Assembly (NCBI RefSeq): GCF_000455365.1 | Contig: NZ_HG315686.1 | Coordinates: 116,695-180,694 of the forward strand | Origin: Halopiger djelfimassiliensis | GTDB taxonomy: Archaea > Halobacteriota > Halobacteria > Halobacteriales > Natrialbaceae | Reading direction: 5' to 3' | Length of the DNA: 64,000 nt | In this document: positions 43,321 to 52,141 of the stretch, piece after piece | How positions within the stretch are numbered: the first letter of the stretch is position 1 | Layout of the letters: each line of letters opens with the position of its first letter | Position numbers and translations under genes: made by a program | The notes under the pieces: generated by a model | The model's database searches: none | What the model saw: the letters and a program-made list of their open reading frames with translations, nothing else | Told to the model about the DNA's origin: nothing

Positions 43321-43428
43321 ATGGCAAACGGACGACCCACCTTCCAACGGCGCGATCTGAACCACGTATCGACTGGTTCGCTCGCCGGCCATCCGTGGAT
43401 TGGTCACACGGGGTGGTACGATGAGTGA
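43321..43428 (+). CDS. candidate 35-residue leader protein overlapping the reductase start
   Basis: ATG at 43321 opens a 35-codon frame (MANGRPTFQRRDLNHVSTGS ... GHTGWYDE) whose stop lies in ATGAGTGA, the start of the catalytic subunit. The ATG is 31 nt after the start of a TATA-like TTAAAG and 43 nt after the operator, matching the spacing at mrp and the modA-like gene, so it probably opens a leaderless mRNA. QRRDLNHVSTGSLAG vaguely resembles a Tat n-region. No family recognised; it may be a coupling leader peptide, a small protein, or chance. Confidence 0.4.
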   Translation: MANGRPTFQRRDLNHVSTGSLAGHPWIGHTGWYDE

Positions 43429-46400
43429 CGGCGAACACGACGGGCTGGAGCTGACCCGTCGCGAGCTCGGGGCGGCCGCGGCGGGGATCGCGGGCGCGTC
43501 CGGACTCGGGTTCCTCGGCTACCGTCGACTGACCGCCGACGAAACCGCTGCCGAAGACGGCCCGATGAACCCACTCGAGGAGTATCCCAACGAGGAGTGG
43601 GACGAGAAGTACCGCAACATCTGGGAGCCCGACGACTCCTACATGCTCACGTGTACGCCCAACGACACGCACAACTGCTATCTCGAGGCGTACATGAAAA
43701 ACGGGCAGATCACGCGGCTCGGCCCCTCGATGAACTACGGCGAGGCGACGGACCTCGATGGCAACCAGGCGTCCCAGCGCTGGGACCCGCGCGTCTGTAA
43801 CAAGGGCCTGGCGATGGTCGAGCGGTTCTACAACGAGCGCCGTGTCAAGGCCCCGATGATCCGCGACGGGTTCAAGCAGTGGGTCGACGACGGCTTCCCG
43901 CGCGATCCGGACGGCTCGATGCCCAAGGAGTACGCCAACCGCGGCGAAGACGACTTCGTCGAGGTCTCCCACGAGGAGGCCCACGAGTACGCCGCCCGGA
44001 CGTTCCTCGAACTCGCCGACCACTACAGCGGCGAGAGCGGAACCCGGTCGCTGCTCGAGCAGGGCTACGACGAGCGCGTCGTCGAGGAGACTCAGGGTGC
44101 CGGCGTCCGGACGATGAAGTTCCGCGGCGGGATGCCGCTTTTGGGCGTCATCAAGCTGTTCGGGCAGTACCGCAACGCCAACTCGATGGCGCTTCTGGAC
44201 AACCACGTCCGGGACGTCTCCGAGGACGAGGCCCTGGGCGCGATGGGACTCGACAACTACTCGTTCCACACCGACCTGCCGCCGGGCCACACGATGGTCA
44301 CCGGCCAGCAGACGGTCGACTTCGACCTCGCGAGCATCGAGTACGCCGACCACATCGTGCTCGACGGCATCAACTACCTGACCTCGAAGATGGCCGACTG
44401 TCACTGGCTGACCGAGGCCAAACTGAAGGGGTCGAAGGTCACCGGGATCTTCACCGACTACAACGCGACCGCTTCCAAGTGTGACGAACTCATCACGGTC
44501 CGTCCGGCCTCGGACACGGCGCTGTTCCTCGGCGCGGCGCGGGTGCTCATCGAGGAAGAACTGTACGACGAGGACTACGTCCGCAAGCACACGGACCTGC
44601 CGCTTTTGGTCCGGATGGACGACAACGAACTCCTCCGTGCCAGCGACGTCTTCGAGGGCTACGAACCCGAGGACCTCGAGAAGACCGACGCCGTCGCCGA
44701 CGACGACGACCGCCCCGGCGTCGACGTGGCGAACATCGACGAGCAGGTCATCACCGAGGAACTCCGCCGGGAGTGGGGCGACTTCGTGGTCCACAACGGG
44801 GAAACCGGCGAGTTCGAGCCGGTCACCCGCGACGACATCGGCGACGACTTCGAGGTCCCCGCGACCATCGAGGGCGAGTTCGAGATCGAGCTCGCCGACG
44901 GCGAGACCGTCGAAGTGCGGACGGTGTTCGACCTGATCAAGGAGTACCTGGTCGAGACCTGGGACCTCGAGTCGACCGCCGAAGTGACGGGGACGGACCC
45001 GCAGGCGATCGAGAACCTCGCACAGGATTTCGCCGACAACCAGCAGAACACGATGCTGCTGACCGGGATGGGACCGAACCACTACGCGAACGCCGACCAG
45101 CACGGCCGCGCGGCGTTTCTGCTGGCGTCGCTGACGCGTAACGTCGGCTACCGGTCCGGTAACATCGGCTCCTACTCGGGGAACTACCGGATGGCGTACT
45201 TCAACGGCGTCGGGCAGTACGCCTTCGAGGACCCGTTCGATCCCGAACTCGATCCCGACGAGCCGGCCCGAACCGACAAGCGCTGGGACGCCCACTCGGC
45301 GCACTTCTACACGAACCTCGACAAGCCGCTGAAGGTCGACGGCGAGTACTTCCAGGGCGACTCCCACATGCACACGCCCACGAAGTCGATCTGGGTGTCC
45401 GGCTCGAACTCCATTCTCGGCAACGCGAAGGGGTCCTACAAGATCATCGAGAAGGCCCTGCGGACCGGGAAGATCGAGGCCTTCTTCACCAACGAGTGGT
45501 GGTGGTCGATGACCTGCGAGTACTCCGATATCGTCTTCCCGGCGGACTCGTGGGCCGAACACCACGTCCACGACATCACCGCCTCCGTGACGAATCCCTT
45601 CATCACGACGATGCCGGAGACGGAGATCGACCGGATCTACAACACGTTAAACGACACCCAACACTACAAGGGCGTCGCCGAGAAGCTCGCCGAACTCACC
45701 GGCGACGACCGTTTCGAGGACTACTGGGCCTTCATCGACGAAGAGGAGTACCGGGCCAAGCCGTACATCCAGCGCATCTTCGACCACTCCAACGCGGTCA
45801 AGGGATACGACGTCGAGGACCTGCTCGAGGACGCTCGGAAGGGGACGCCGGCGATCATCATGACCCAGACCTATCCCAAACACGTCGGCAACGAGCAGAC
45901 CCAGGACTCCCAGCCCTGGTACACGAAGACCGGTCGACTCGAGTTCTTCCGTGAGGAGGAGGAGTTCGCCGAGGCCGGCGAACACATCCCCCTCCACCGG
46001 GAGCCGATGGACGCGACCCCCTACGAGCCGAACGTCATCGTCGACGACAGCGACAGTCCCGTGGTCGCACCCGAGACGCCCGAAGACCGCAACTGGGACA
46101 GCGCGGCGAAAGCACGGGACACGAACGACCGGCAGGTCCGGAACGTGGTCAAGTCGCCGAGCGAACTGGTCGATACGAGCCATCCGTTGACGGACCTCGA
46201 CGAGGGGTACGACTACGTCTACATGACCCCGAAGTACCGCCACGGAACCCACACCTTCGGGGCCGATCTGGAGGAGATGGCGATCTGGTGGAGCAACTAC
46301 GGCGACCAGGGTCGAAAGACGGAGCGCGACTCCTTCGACAAGCGCAAACCGTACATCGGCGAGGGGTACATCGAGATGAACCCCGAGGACGCCCGCGAGG

Positions 46401-46951
46401 AGGACCTGCAGGACGGGGATTACGTCTGGGTCGACGCCGACCCTTCCGACCGGCCCTTCCCGGGCTACGATCCTGACGACGAGGACACCGAGTACACCCG
46501 CGCGCTGATGCGGATCCGCTACCAGCCCAGCCTCCCGCGTGGGGTGACCCGGAGCTGGATGAACGTGACCCAGACCTCCCACAAGTCCTACGAGGCCCAG
46601 CAGGAGCGCGAGGACGGAAAGGCCCAGTCCGAGGACACGAACTACGTGTCGATGTACCGCAGCGGCGGCCACCAGTCGATGACGTCGACGTGGCTGCGCC
46701 GGACCTGGCTGACCGACTCCATGGCCCGCAAGGACATGCTCGGGCAGAACGTCGATGTCGGGTTCGAGCCCGACGTCCACGCCGCAAACGGCGCGCCAAA
46801 GGAGTCGTTCGTCAAGATCGAGAAGGCCGAAGACGGCGGTCTCGAGGGCGAGGGCAACTGGCGACCAGTCGACGAGGGCGTCCGGCCGACCCAGGAGGAC
46901 GACCGGATGAAACAGTATCTAGAGGGCGGTTTCACGAGCGAATCAGACTGA
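43421..46951 (+). CDS. type II DMSO-reductase-family molybdoenzyme, catalytic subunit (substrate unknown)
   Basis: A 1176-residue exported molybdo-bis(MGD) enzyme. LTRRELGAAAAGIAGASGLG is a Tat signal without lipobox. The N-terminal cluster pattern is Cys78-x3-Asp82-x3-Cys86-x39-Cys126 (TCTPNDTHNC ... RVCNKG); relative to NarG (His-Cys-Cys-Cys) the second ligand position is Asp. SKMADCHWLTEAK aligns with NarG PDAHF, so Asp326 is the likely Mo ligand, placing it in type II with nitrate, perchlorate, selenate reductases and DMS or ethylbenzene dehydrogenases. Substrate cannot be told. Followed by beta, chaperone and MobB genes; no heme b/gamma or anchor gene is present, unlike ddhABDC or narGHJI. 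Confidence 0.85.
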   Translation: MSDGEHDGLELTRRELGAAAAGIAGASGLGFLGYRRLTADETAAEDGPMNPLEEYPNEEWDEKYRNIWEPDDSYMLTCTPNDTHNCYLEAYMKNGQITRLGPSMNYGEATDLDGNQASQRWDPRVCNKGLAMVERFYNERRVKAPMIRDGFKQWVDDGFPRDPDGSMPKEYANRGEDDFVEVSHEEAHEYAARTFLELADHYSGESGTRSLLEQGYDERVVEETQGAGVRTMKFRGGMPLLGVIKLFGQYRNANSMALLDNHVRDVSEDEALGAMGLDNYSFHTDLPPGHTMVTGQQTVDFDLASIEYADHIVLDGINYLTSKMADCHWLTEAKLKGSKVTGIFTDYNATASKCDELITVRPASDTALFLGAARVLIEEELYDEDYVRKHTDLPLLVRMDDNELLRASDVFEGYEPEDLEKTDAVADDDDRPGVDVANIDEQVITEELRREWGDFVVHNGETGEFEPVTRDDIGDDFEVPATIEGEFEIELADGETVEVRTVFDLIKEYLVETWDLESTAEVTGTDPQAIENLAQDFADNQQNTMLLTGMGPNHYANADQHGRAAFLLASLTRNVGYRSGNIGSYSGNYRMAYFNGVGQYAFEDPFDPELDPDEPARTDKRWDAHSAHFYTNLDKPLKVDGEYFQGDSHMHTPTKSIWVSGSNSILGNAKGSYKIIEKALRTGKIEAFFTNEWWWSMTCEYSDIVFPADSWAEHHVHDITASVTNPFITTMPETEIDRIYNTLNDTQHYKGVAEKLAELTGDDRFEDYWAFIDEEEYRAKPYIQRIFDHSNAVKGYDVEDLLEDARKGTPAIIMTQTYPKHVGNEQTQDSQPWYTKTGRLEFFREEEEFAEAGEHIPLHREPMDATPYEPNVIVDDSDSPVVAPETPEDRNWDSAAKARDTNDRQVRNVVKSPSELVDTSHPLTDLDEGYDYVYMTPKYRHGTHTFGADLEEMAIWWSNYGDQGRKTERDSFDKRKPYIGEGYIEMNPEDAREEDLQDGDYVWVDADPSDRPFPGYDPDDEDTEYTRALMRIRYQPSLPRGVTRSWMNVTQTSHKSYEAQQEREDGKAQSEDTNYVSMYRSGGHQSMTSTWLRRTWLTDSMARKDMLGQNVDVGFEPDVHAANGAPKESFVKIEKAEDGGLEGEGNWRPVDEGVRPTQEDDRMKQYLEGGFTSESD

Positions 46952-46962
46952 GGTGACTACCA

Positions 46963-48156
46963 ATGGCAGAAGTTTACAACTGGCAGATCGGCCGCGAGAT
47001 GGAGTACCCCTACCCGGAAGCACGTCCGCAGAAACAGTGGGGGGCAGTGTTCGACCTGAACAAGTGTATCGCGTGCCAGACGTGCTCGCTGTCGTGTAAG
47101 ACGACCTGGACCAACAACGAGGGTCAGGAGCACATGTTCTGGAACAACGTCGAGACCAAGCCCTACGGCTCCTATCCGCTTCAGTGGGACGTCGAGATCC
47201 TCGATCGGCTCGGCGTTCAGGAGTGGGGGTCCGACGGTGTCTACGAGGGTGATACGATCTTCGAGGCCCGGGACTTCGACTGGGAGTCGATGGCGATCGA
47301 CGACGATCCCGATACCATGCACAGCGAGGGGATCGAAGGGTTCCGTCCCGACGACGAGGACTGGGCCCAGCCGAACCTCGGCGAGGACGAACCCGCCGGT
47401 CAGGAGTTCGAATCCGATACCCACATCGAGGAGGACCACCACCCGACGTGGTTCTTCTACCTCCCGCGGGTGTGCAACCACTGTACGTTCGCGGCGTGTG
47501 CCGGCGGCTGTCCCGTGCAGGCCATCTACAAGCGTCAGGAGGACGGTATCGTCCTGCTCGACGAGGACAGCTGTCAGTCCTACACGGAGTGTGTTCGGGC
47601 CTGTCCGTACGGGAAGTCGATCTACAACCCAGTCGAGATGAACTCCCAGAAGTGCGTCGGCTGCTACCCGAAAGTCGAGCAAGGGCTCGTCCCGCAGTGT
47701 TTCGAGAACTGTCTGGGGAAGATCCGGATGCACGGCTGGGTCAATCGGCCCGATGAGGCCGACACGTCCGCACCGGTCGACTACATGGTCCACGACGCGG
47801 AAGTCGCGCTCCCGCTGTACCCGCAGCTGGGACTCGAGCCCAACGTCTACTACATTCCGCCGATCAACGTTCCGACGGACTACCTCGAACAGATGTTCGG
47901 CCCGCGCGTCGAGCAGGCTCAGGAAACCTACCGCAAGGCCCGCCGTGGCGACGAGGAGTACCGCAAGCTCCGTGGCGTGTTACACCTGATGGGGTCGACG
48001 GAGTGGCGTATCGAGGAGTTCGAGGTCACCGACGAGGAAGCGATCGGCTACGACGGAGACGGCCGAACGATCGCCCGCGTTCCGATGGAGGAGCCACAGT
48101 ACGAACGCGACACGCTCGACCACCAGCACGACGCCTACCGGCTCGACATCACGTAG
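46963..48156 (+). CDS. molybdoenzyme beta subunit with four Fe-S cluster motifs
   Basis: A 397-residue electron-transfer subunit of the NarH/DmsB/DdhB type. Cys groups are CIACQTCSLSC near residue 32, CNHCTFAACAGGCP near 170, CQSYTECVRACPYG near 205 and CVGCYPKVEQGLVPQCFENC near 230, enough for four clusters. CxxS/T substitution (CQSYTEC) in one group is typical of a 3Fe-4S site. An acidic insert lies between the first and second groups. No own signal peptide, as expected for co-export with the catalytic subunit. It starts 11 nt after the catalytic gene. Confidence 0.92.
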   Translation: MAEVYNWQIGREMEYPYPEARPQKQWGAVFDLNKCIACQTCSLSCKTTWTNNEGQEHMFWNNVETKPYGSYPLQWDVEILDRLGVQEWGSDGVYEGDTIFEARDFDWESMAIDDDPDTMHSEGIEGFRPDDEDWAQPNLGEDEPAGQEFESDTHIEEDHHPTWFFYLPRVCNHCTFAACAGGCPVQAIYKRQEDGIVLLDEDSCQSYTECVRACPYGKSIYNPVEMNSQKCVGCYPKVEQGLVPQCFENCLGKIRMHGWVNRPDEADTSAPVDYMVHDAEVALPLYPQLGLEPNVYYIPPINVPTDYLEQMFGPRVEQAQETYRKARRGDEEYRKLRGVLHLMGSTEWRIEEFEVTDEEAIGYDGDGRTIARVPMEEPQYERDTLDHQHDAYRLDIT

Positions 48157-48159
48157 ATC

Positions 48160-48984
48160 ATGACCGACCCACAACAACACGTCCACCGTGCGCGACTGTA
48201 CAAGCTCGCGTCGATCGCGTTCGACCGCCCCACCGACGACCTCAGGGCGGCGCTGTGTTCGGACGAGTTCGACGACCAACTCGTCGAATCAGCGGCGGCG
48301 CTCGACGACGAGGCGCTGTCCGAACACGCCGAAACGATCGCGGCCGAGAGCCCGGACGACCCGGACGCGGTCGACGACTGCTACTCGACCTACGCCGCGC
48401 TGTTCGGGTTCGAACAGGGCGGGGAGATCCAGCAGTACGAGGTCGAGTACAGCCCCGGGACGCTCGTGACGAACACCGACACGCTGGCGGACATCGCGGG
48501 CTTCTACGGCGCGTTCGACCTCGAACTCGAGGCGGGGAACCGCGAACGGGTCGACCACCTCTGTGTCGAACTCGAGTTCGTCTCGCATCTGGCCCTGCAG
48601 ACGGCCTACCTCGAGAAAAGCGGCGACGAGACGGGCGTCGATATCGTCACGAATGCCCAGGCGGACTTCCTCGAAGACCACTTGGGACGGTGGACGCCGC
48701 TGTTCCGCGAGACGGTCCACGAGGAGGCGGACGCGCCGTTTTACCGCGCGCTCGCGGATCTGGTCGTGGCTCTCGTCGAGGACGATGCGGATCGGCTCGG
48801 TGCCGATCCCGACGTGTTCGACGAAACGCTGCCCTCGCCGACCGAGGCCCTCACCGGAGCCGGCGACGGCGACTTCCGATGTGGGACCTGTGGGACGACC
48901 CAGTCGTCGACCGACCAGCACGGATCGAGCCGGCCATCGGAGCCCGCGGAGTTCCCGATGGGGGACCGCGACGGGCCGTACTGA
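48160..48984 (+). CDS. TorD/DmsD/NarJ-family chaperone
   Basis: A 274-residue, mainly helical protein of the TorD family: the family core EVEYSPGTLVTNTDTLADIAGFYGAFDLE (Y/F-xxP-xx region with E-Y) and HLCVELEFVSHLALQTAYLE are recognisable. Such chaperones bind the Tat signal of the apo-molybdoenzyme and aid cofactor insertion before export. The C-terminus carries an extra FRCGTCGTTQSS with a CxxC pair, possibly metal binding. It begins 3 nt after the beta subunit. Confidence 0.88.
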   Translation: MTDPQQHVHRARLYKLASIAFDRPTDDLRAALCSDEFDDQLVESAAALDDEALSEHAETIAAESPDDPDAVDDCYSTYAALFGFEQGGEIQQYEVEYSPGTLVTNTDTLADIAGFYGAFDLELEAGNRERVDHLCVELEFVSHLALQTAYLEKSGDETGVDIVTNAQADFLEDHLGRWTPLFRETVHEEADAPFYRALADLVVALVEDDADRLGADPDVFDETLPSPTEALTGAGDGDFRCGTCGTTQSSTDQHGSSRPSEPAEFPMGDRDGPY

Positions 48985-49056
48985 TCGGCGGGTGACCGGC
49001 ATCGACGCCCGTTCGAACGAGTCTTGTGTCCGCTCCGCCAACCGGCGTTTCACCGC

Positions 49057-49584
49057 ATGACCCAGGAGTCGCCGTTCCGCGTCGTCTGTCTCGCCGGGCC
49101 GAGCGATTCGGGAAAGACCACGCTCGCCGAGGAACTCGTCCCCCGATTGGCCGATCACGGCCGGGTCGCGACCGTCAAGTCGATCCACCACGACGTCGAG
49201 ATCGACACCCCGGGTGCCGACACCCACCGCCACCGGACCGCGGGTGCAGAGACCGTCGTCGGCATCACGCCGGAGCTAACGTTCGATATCAGCACGCACG
49301 GAAAGCGTGACCCGCCGACGTACCCCGACGGTACCGCACTCCTCGAGTCCGACGATCCCGAACTACGGGCGCTGGCGAGCACGCTCGCCCGCCTCGAACA
49401 GCGGGGATACGAGTTCGTCGTCGTCGAGGGGTTCTCGAAGGCCCCGCTGCCGACGATTCTGGTCGGTGACCGCGATCCGGACGCCGTCGGCGGGACCGTC
49501 GTCGGCCGCGGCGTGGACGATCTCGCGAAGCTCGTCGAGACGGTCCGCGGGCTCGAACCGCTCGTTGCGTTCGAGGACGACTGA
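49057..49584 (+). CDS. mobB: molybdopterin-guanine dinucleotide biosynthesis protein B
   Basis: A 175-residue MobB GTPase-like protein: Walker A LAGPSDSGKTTLAEELV, TVKSIHHDVEIDTPGADTHRH with the characteristic DTxGxDTxRH pattern, and FVVVEGFSKAPLPTILV at the Walker B/VEG motif. MobB assists MobA in adding GMP to the molybdenum cofactor, giving the bis-MGD form needed by the catalytic subunit. The start ATG 49057 is 72 nt after the chaperone gene. Confidence 0.92.
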   Translation: MTQESPFRVVCLAGPSDSGKTTLAEELVPRLADHGRVATVKSIHHDVEIDTPGADTHRHRTAGAETVVGITPELTFDISTHGKRDPPTYPDGTALLESDDPELRALASTLARLEQRGYEFVVVEGFSKAPLPTILVGDRDPDAVGGTVVGRGVDDLAKLVETVRGLEPLVAFEDD

Positions 49585-49664
49585 TGGTTCGAACGCGTCC
49601 GTAGCCGATCAGCCGTCGACGGCCGACGTAGAGGCACCGTCGCGTTCGCAACGGGATGGGCTAC

Positions 49665-50057
49665 TCACGAGAACTCGATACGCTGTTCCTCGATGTAGAT
49701 CTGGTGCATATCGGCATCGTCCTCCGTCGAACGGATGGGTAGCTCTTTCGTCGCTGACGGGCCGTCGTCAACGGCTATCGTTATCACGTACTGGCCGTCC
49801 GTTTCGAAGACGTCCTCGATTGGGGTATTCGGCTGTCCATGCTCCTCGACAACGGGGACATCGAACGTCTCGGAGACGAGGGCGGTCTCGGACTCGTCAA
49901 CAACGGTAACGGATGCCGATATCGGCGTTTGCGTATCGTTCACAAGGATAATGTCGGCCGAGCCTTCGGGTCCGCCTTCGACGGCGGTAGAACAGCCGGC
50001 AAAGACGCTCGTGGTCCCGATAAGAACGGTCCGAAGCACGGTTCGTCGGGAGGGCAT
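49665..50057 (-). CDS. small Tat lipoprotein, similar to the one at 52902
   Basis: A 130-residue lipoprotein with signal MPSRRTVLRTVLIGTTSVFAG and lipobox FAGC. The mature part is one Ig-like beta domain: ADIILVNDTQTPISASVTVV, ... DGQYVITIAVDDG. The gene at 52902 has the same layout (strand with NDT/KNYHDRAHTV, then EGRYTITVTLPE), so the two flank the ModAB transporter and regulator as paralogues. Function unknown. Confidence 0.7.
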   Translation of the reverse strand: MPSRRTVLRTVLIGTTSVFAGCSTAVEGGPEGSADIILVNDTQTPISASVTVVDESETALVSETFDVPVVEEHGQPNTPIEDVFETDGQYVITIAVDDGPSATKELPIRSTEDDADMHQIYIEEQRIEFS

Positions 50058-50204
50058 TGTGTCAAATCAGTTGTATCCGGTGAAAAGCCTTCACGTTCGG
50101 TCCGAGCGGTACCCGTTCCAATCCCGGCGTGTTTCTGCCCCGGACAATCCGTTCTCGAGGTCCGAGACCGAAACCCGTGTTCCCGACTCAGGGTAACCGC
50201 ATGT

Positions 50205-50223
50205 GTTCCCACGATTCTGGAAC
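50205..50223 (+). promoter_or_regulatory. 19-bp operator upstream of the modA-like gene
   Basis: GTTCCCACGATTCTGGAAC: left arm identical to the mrp operator, right arm 6 of 8. It ends 40 nt before the ATG at 50264 and 7 nt before a TATA box AATTATATTT (50231-50240) placed for leaderless transcription. Confidence 0.6.
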
Positions 50224-50263
50224 TGAAACCAATTATATTTGAAACCGGGACGGAAGGGAAGGT

Positions 50264-51214
50264 ATGAACGACCGCGACGGCCGGAAACTGGCTAATCGCC
50301 GGAGCCGTCGCTCCGTGCTCGCGGCCGGGGCCGGGCTCGCGGGACTCGTCGGAACGGCGGGCTGTCTCGGCGATACCGAGCGCGTCCGGGTCCTTTCGGC
50401 CGGCAGTCTCGCGGTCGTGCTCGAGGAACGGATCGGACCGGCGTTCGAGGCCGAGACGTCGTTTGCGTATCAGGGCGAGTACCACGGCACCAACGCGGTG
50501 ATGCGGCTGGTCGAGTCCGGAACGAAACGGCCCGACGTTATCGTCAGCGCCGACGCCGGCCTCTTGCGTGACCGGCTCTATCCCGACCACGCCGACTGGG
50601 ACGTCGAGTTCGCGGCCAACGAGGTCGGTATCGCGTACGATCCCGGGACCGAACTCGGAGCGCGACTCGAGGCGGGCGACCCCTGGTACGCGGTGTTCGA
50701 CGACGCCGGCCCGGACGAAATCGCGATCAGTGATCCCGATCTCGATCCGCTCGGATACCGTGCCGTCCTCCTGTTCGAACTGGCCGAACGCGAACACGAC
50801 CTCGAGGGGTTTCGCGACGCGATGCTCGAGCGGGCGTCTCGAGAACCCGACGAACCACAGCTTCTCGCCGGAGTCGAGTCGGGAAACCGGGCCTGTGCCG
50901 TCGCCTACCGGAACATGGCGGTCGATCGCGATCTACCGTTTCTCGAACTCTCCGACGCGTACAACTTCGGCAACCCGGAGTACGCGCCGCAATACGCCGA
51001 GGTGAGCTACACGACCGACGAGGGCGATACCGTCGTCGGTTCCCCGACCGTCTACAACGCGACGGTTCGTCCCGACGCCGACGCGGCGGCGGGCGGCCGG
51101 GAGTTCGTCTCGTTCCTGCTCGAGCAGGTGCCAGCGTTCGAAGCACACGGGCTGCGAGTCGACGACTCGCTCCCGCGGGTCCACGGCGACGCTCCGAAGG
51201 TGGTCGCGCCGTGA
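50264..51214 (+). CDS. molybdate/tungstate ABC transporter substrate-binding lipoprotein (WtpA/ModA type)
   Basis: A 316-residue cluster D-type binding protein. The signal MNDRDGRKLANRRSRRSVLA has twin Arg and ends in lipobox TAGC. RVRVLSAGSLAVVLEERIGP, FAYQGEYHGTNAVMRLVESG, RPDVIVSADAGLL and ISDPDLDPLGYRA follow the WtpA pattern in which backbone and Glu/Asp side chains hold tungstate or molybdate. The shared operator with the reductase operon supports molybdate as substrate. The stop overlaps the permease start by GTGA. Confidence 0.88.
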   Translation: MNDRDGRKLANRRSRRSVLAAGAGLAGLVGTAGCLGDTERVRVLSAGSLAVVLEERIGPAFEAETSFAYQGEYHGTNAVMRLVESGTKRPDVIVSADAGLLRDRLYPDHADWDVEFAANEVGIAYDPGTELGARLEAGDPWYAVFDDAGPDEIAISDPDLDPLGYRAVLLFELAEREHDLEGFRDAMLERASREPDEPQLLAGVESGNRACAVAYRNMAVDRDLPFLELSDAYNFGNPEYAPQYAEVSYTTDEGDTVVGSPTVYNATVRPDADAAAGGREFVSFLLEQVPAFEAHGLRVDDSLPRVHGDAPKVVAP

Positions 51215-52038
51215 CCACGGACGGCGACCGCAGGATCGAGTCGATCGGATCGGGGATCGACCGATCGATCGACGCCGTCGGCGTGCCGGTCTTGCTCGGG
51301 ACGGTATTGCTCGCGTACTTCGTCGTTCCGTTCGCTGTTTTTCTCCTCCAGGTGCGGTCAGTGGACGTGATCGGTGGCCTCGCTGATCCGGCGACCCGGG
51401 CCGCGATCGAGACGTCGCTGCTGACGGCCCCGATCGCGACGGCCATCGCGACCGTCTTCGGCGTGCCGCTCGCGTACGTCCTTTCACGGGCCTCGTTTCG
51501 CGGGAAACGCCTCGTCGAAGCGGCCGTCCTGGTTCCGCTCGTGGTCCCGCCGATCGTCGGCGGCACGATGTTGCTGACGCTTTTCGGGCGGTACACGCCC
51601 GTCGGTTCCGTAGCCGCAGCCTTCGGCGTCCCACTCACAGATAGTCGCGTCGGCGTGATCCTCGCCCAGACGTTCGTCGCTGCACCCTTCCTCGTCGTCA
51701 CCGCCCGTTCGGGGTTCGACGGCGTCGATCCGCGACTCGAGGAAGCCGCCCGGACGATGGGGTACGGGCGACTCGAGACCGTCCGTCTGGTCTCGTTGCC
51801 CCTCGCGCGCAACGCCATCGCGGCCGGGGTCGTCCTCACCTTCGTCCGGGCGATCGGCGAGTTCGGCGCGACGATGATGATCGCGTACAACCCGCGGACG
51901 ATGCCCACGAGGATGTGGGTCGCGTTCATCTCCCACGGTCCTGAAGCGATCGTCCCGATTGCGGTGGCCTTGCTCGCGATTACGCTCGTCGTCATCGCCG
52001 TCGTTCAGGTTCTGGTCGGCGACTCGGTACGGTACTGA
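51211..52038 (+). CDS. molybdate/tungstate ABC transporter permease (WtpB/ModB type)
   Basis: A 275-residue permease with six membrane segments. The EAA loop is EEAARTMGYGRLETVRLVSLPLARNAI, followed by RAIGEFGATMMIAYNPRTMPT, which is the ModB/CysT/WtpB family signature. It starts with GTG inside the stop of the binding protein. No ATP-binding gene follows; the next gene is a regulator, so the ATPase must be encoded elsewhere or be shared. Confidence 0.9.
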   Translation: MTTDGDRRIESIGSGIDRSIDAVGVPVLLGTVLLAYFVVPFAVFLLQVRSVDVIGGLADPATRAAIETSLLTAPIATAIATVFGVPLAYVLSRASFRGKRLVEAAVLVPLVVPPIVGGTMLLTLFGRYTPVGSVAAAFGVPLTDSRVGVILAQTFVAAPFLVVTARSGFDGVDPRLEEAARTMGYGRLETVRLVSLPLARNAIAAGVVLTFVRAIGEFGATMMIAYNPRTMPTRMWVAFISHGPEAIVPIAVALLAITLVVIAVVQVLVGDSVRY

Positions 52039-52141
52039 ACCCCGCCGAAGCGATCAACGACGGTGAAAGTCGGGTTTAGCGCCGCTAATTTCTTTGGAAG
52101 TGGGGTTATGGCTATCCTCGTCGTACCGGAGTACGAGACAC

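Noticed and set aside
41702..45571. A 1289-codon open frame on the minus strand opposite the molybdoenzyme genes
   Set aside because: It lies across several well-supported genes on the other strand and its product is Val/Arg/Asp-rich with no domain; long antisense frames are expected at this GC content and codon bias.
52082..52100. Possible operator copy before the HTH_10 gene
   Set aside because: At the expected distance only TTTGGAAG resembles one arm (5 of 8) and the other arm does not match.
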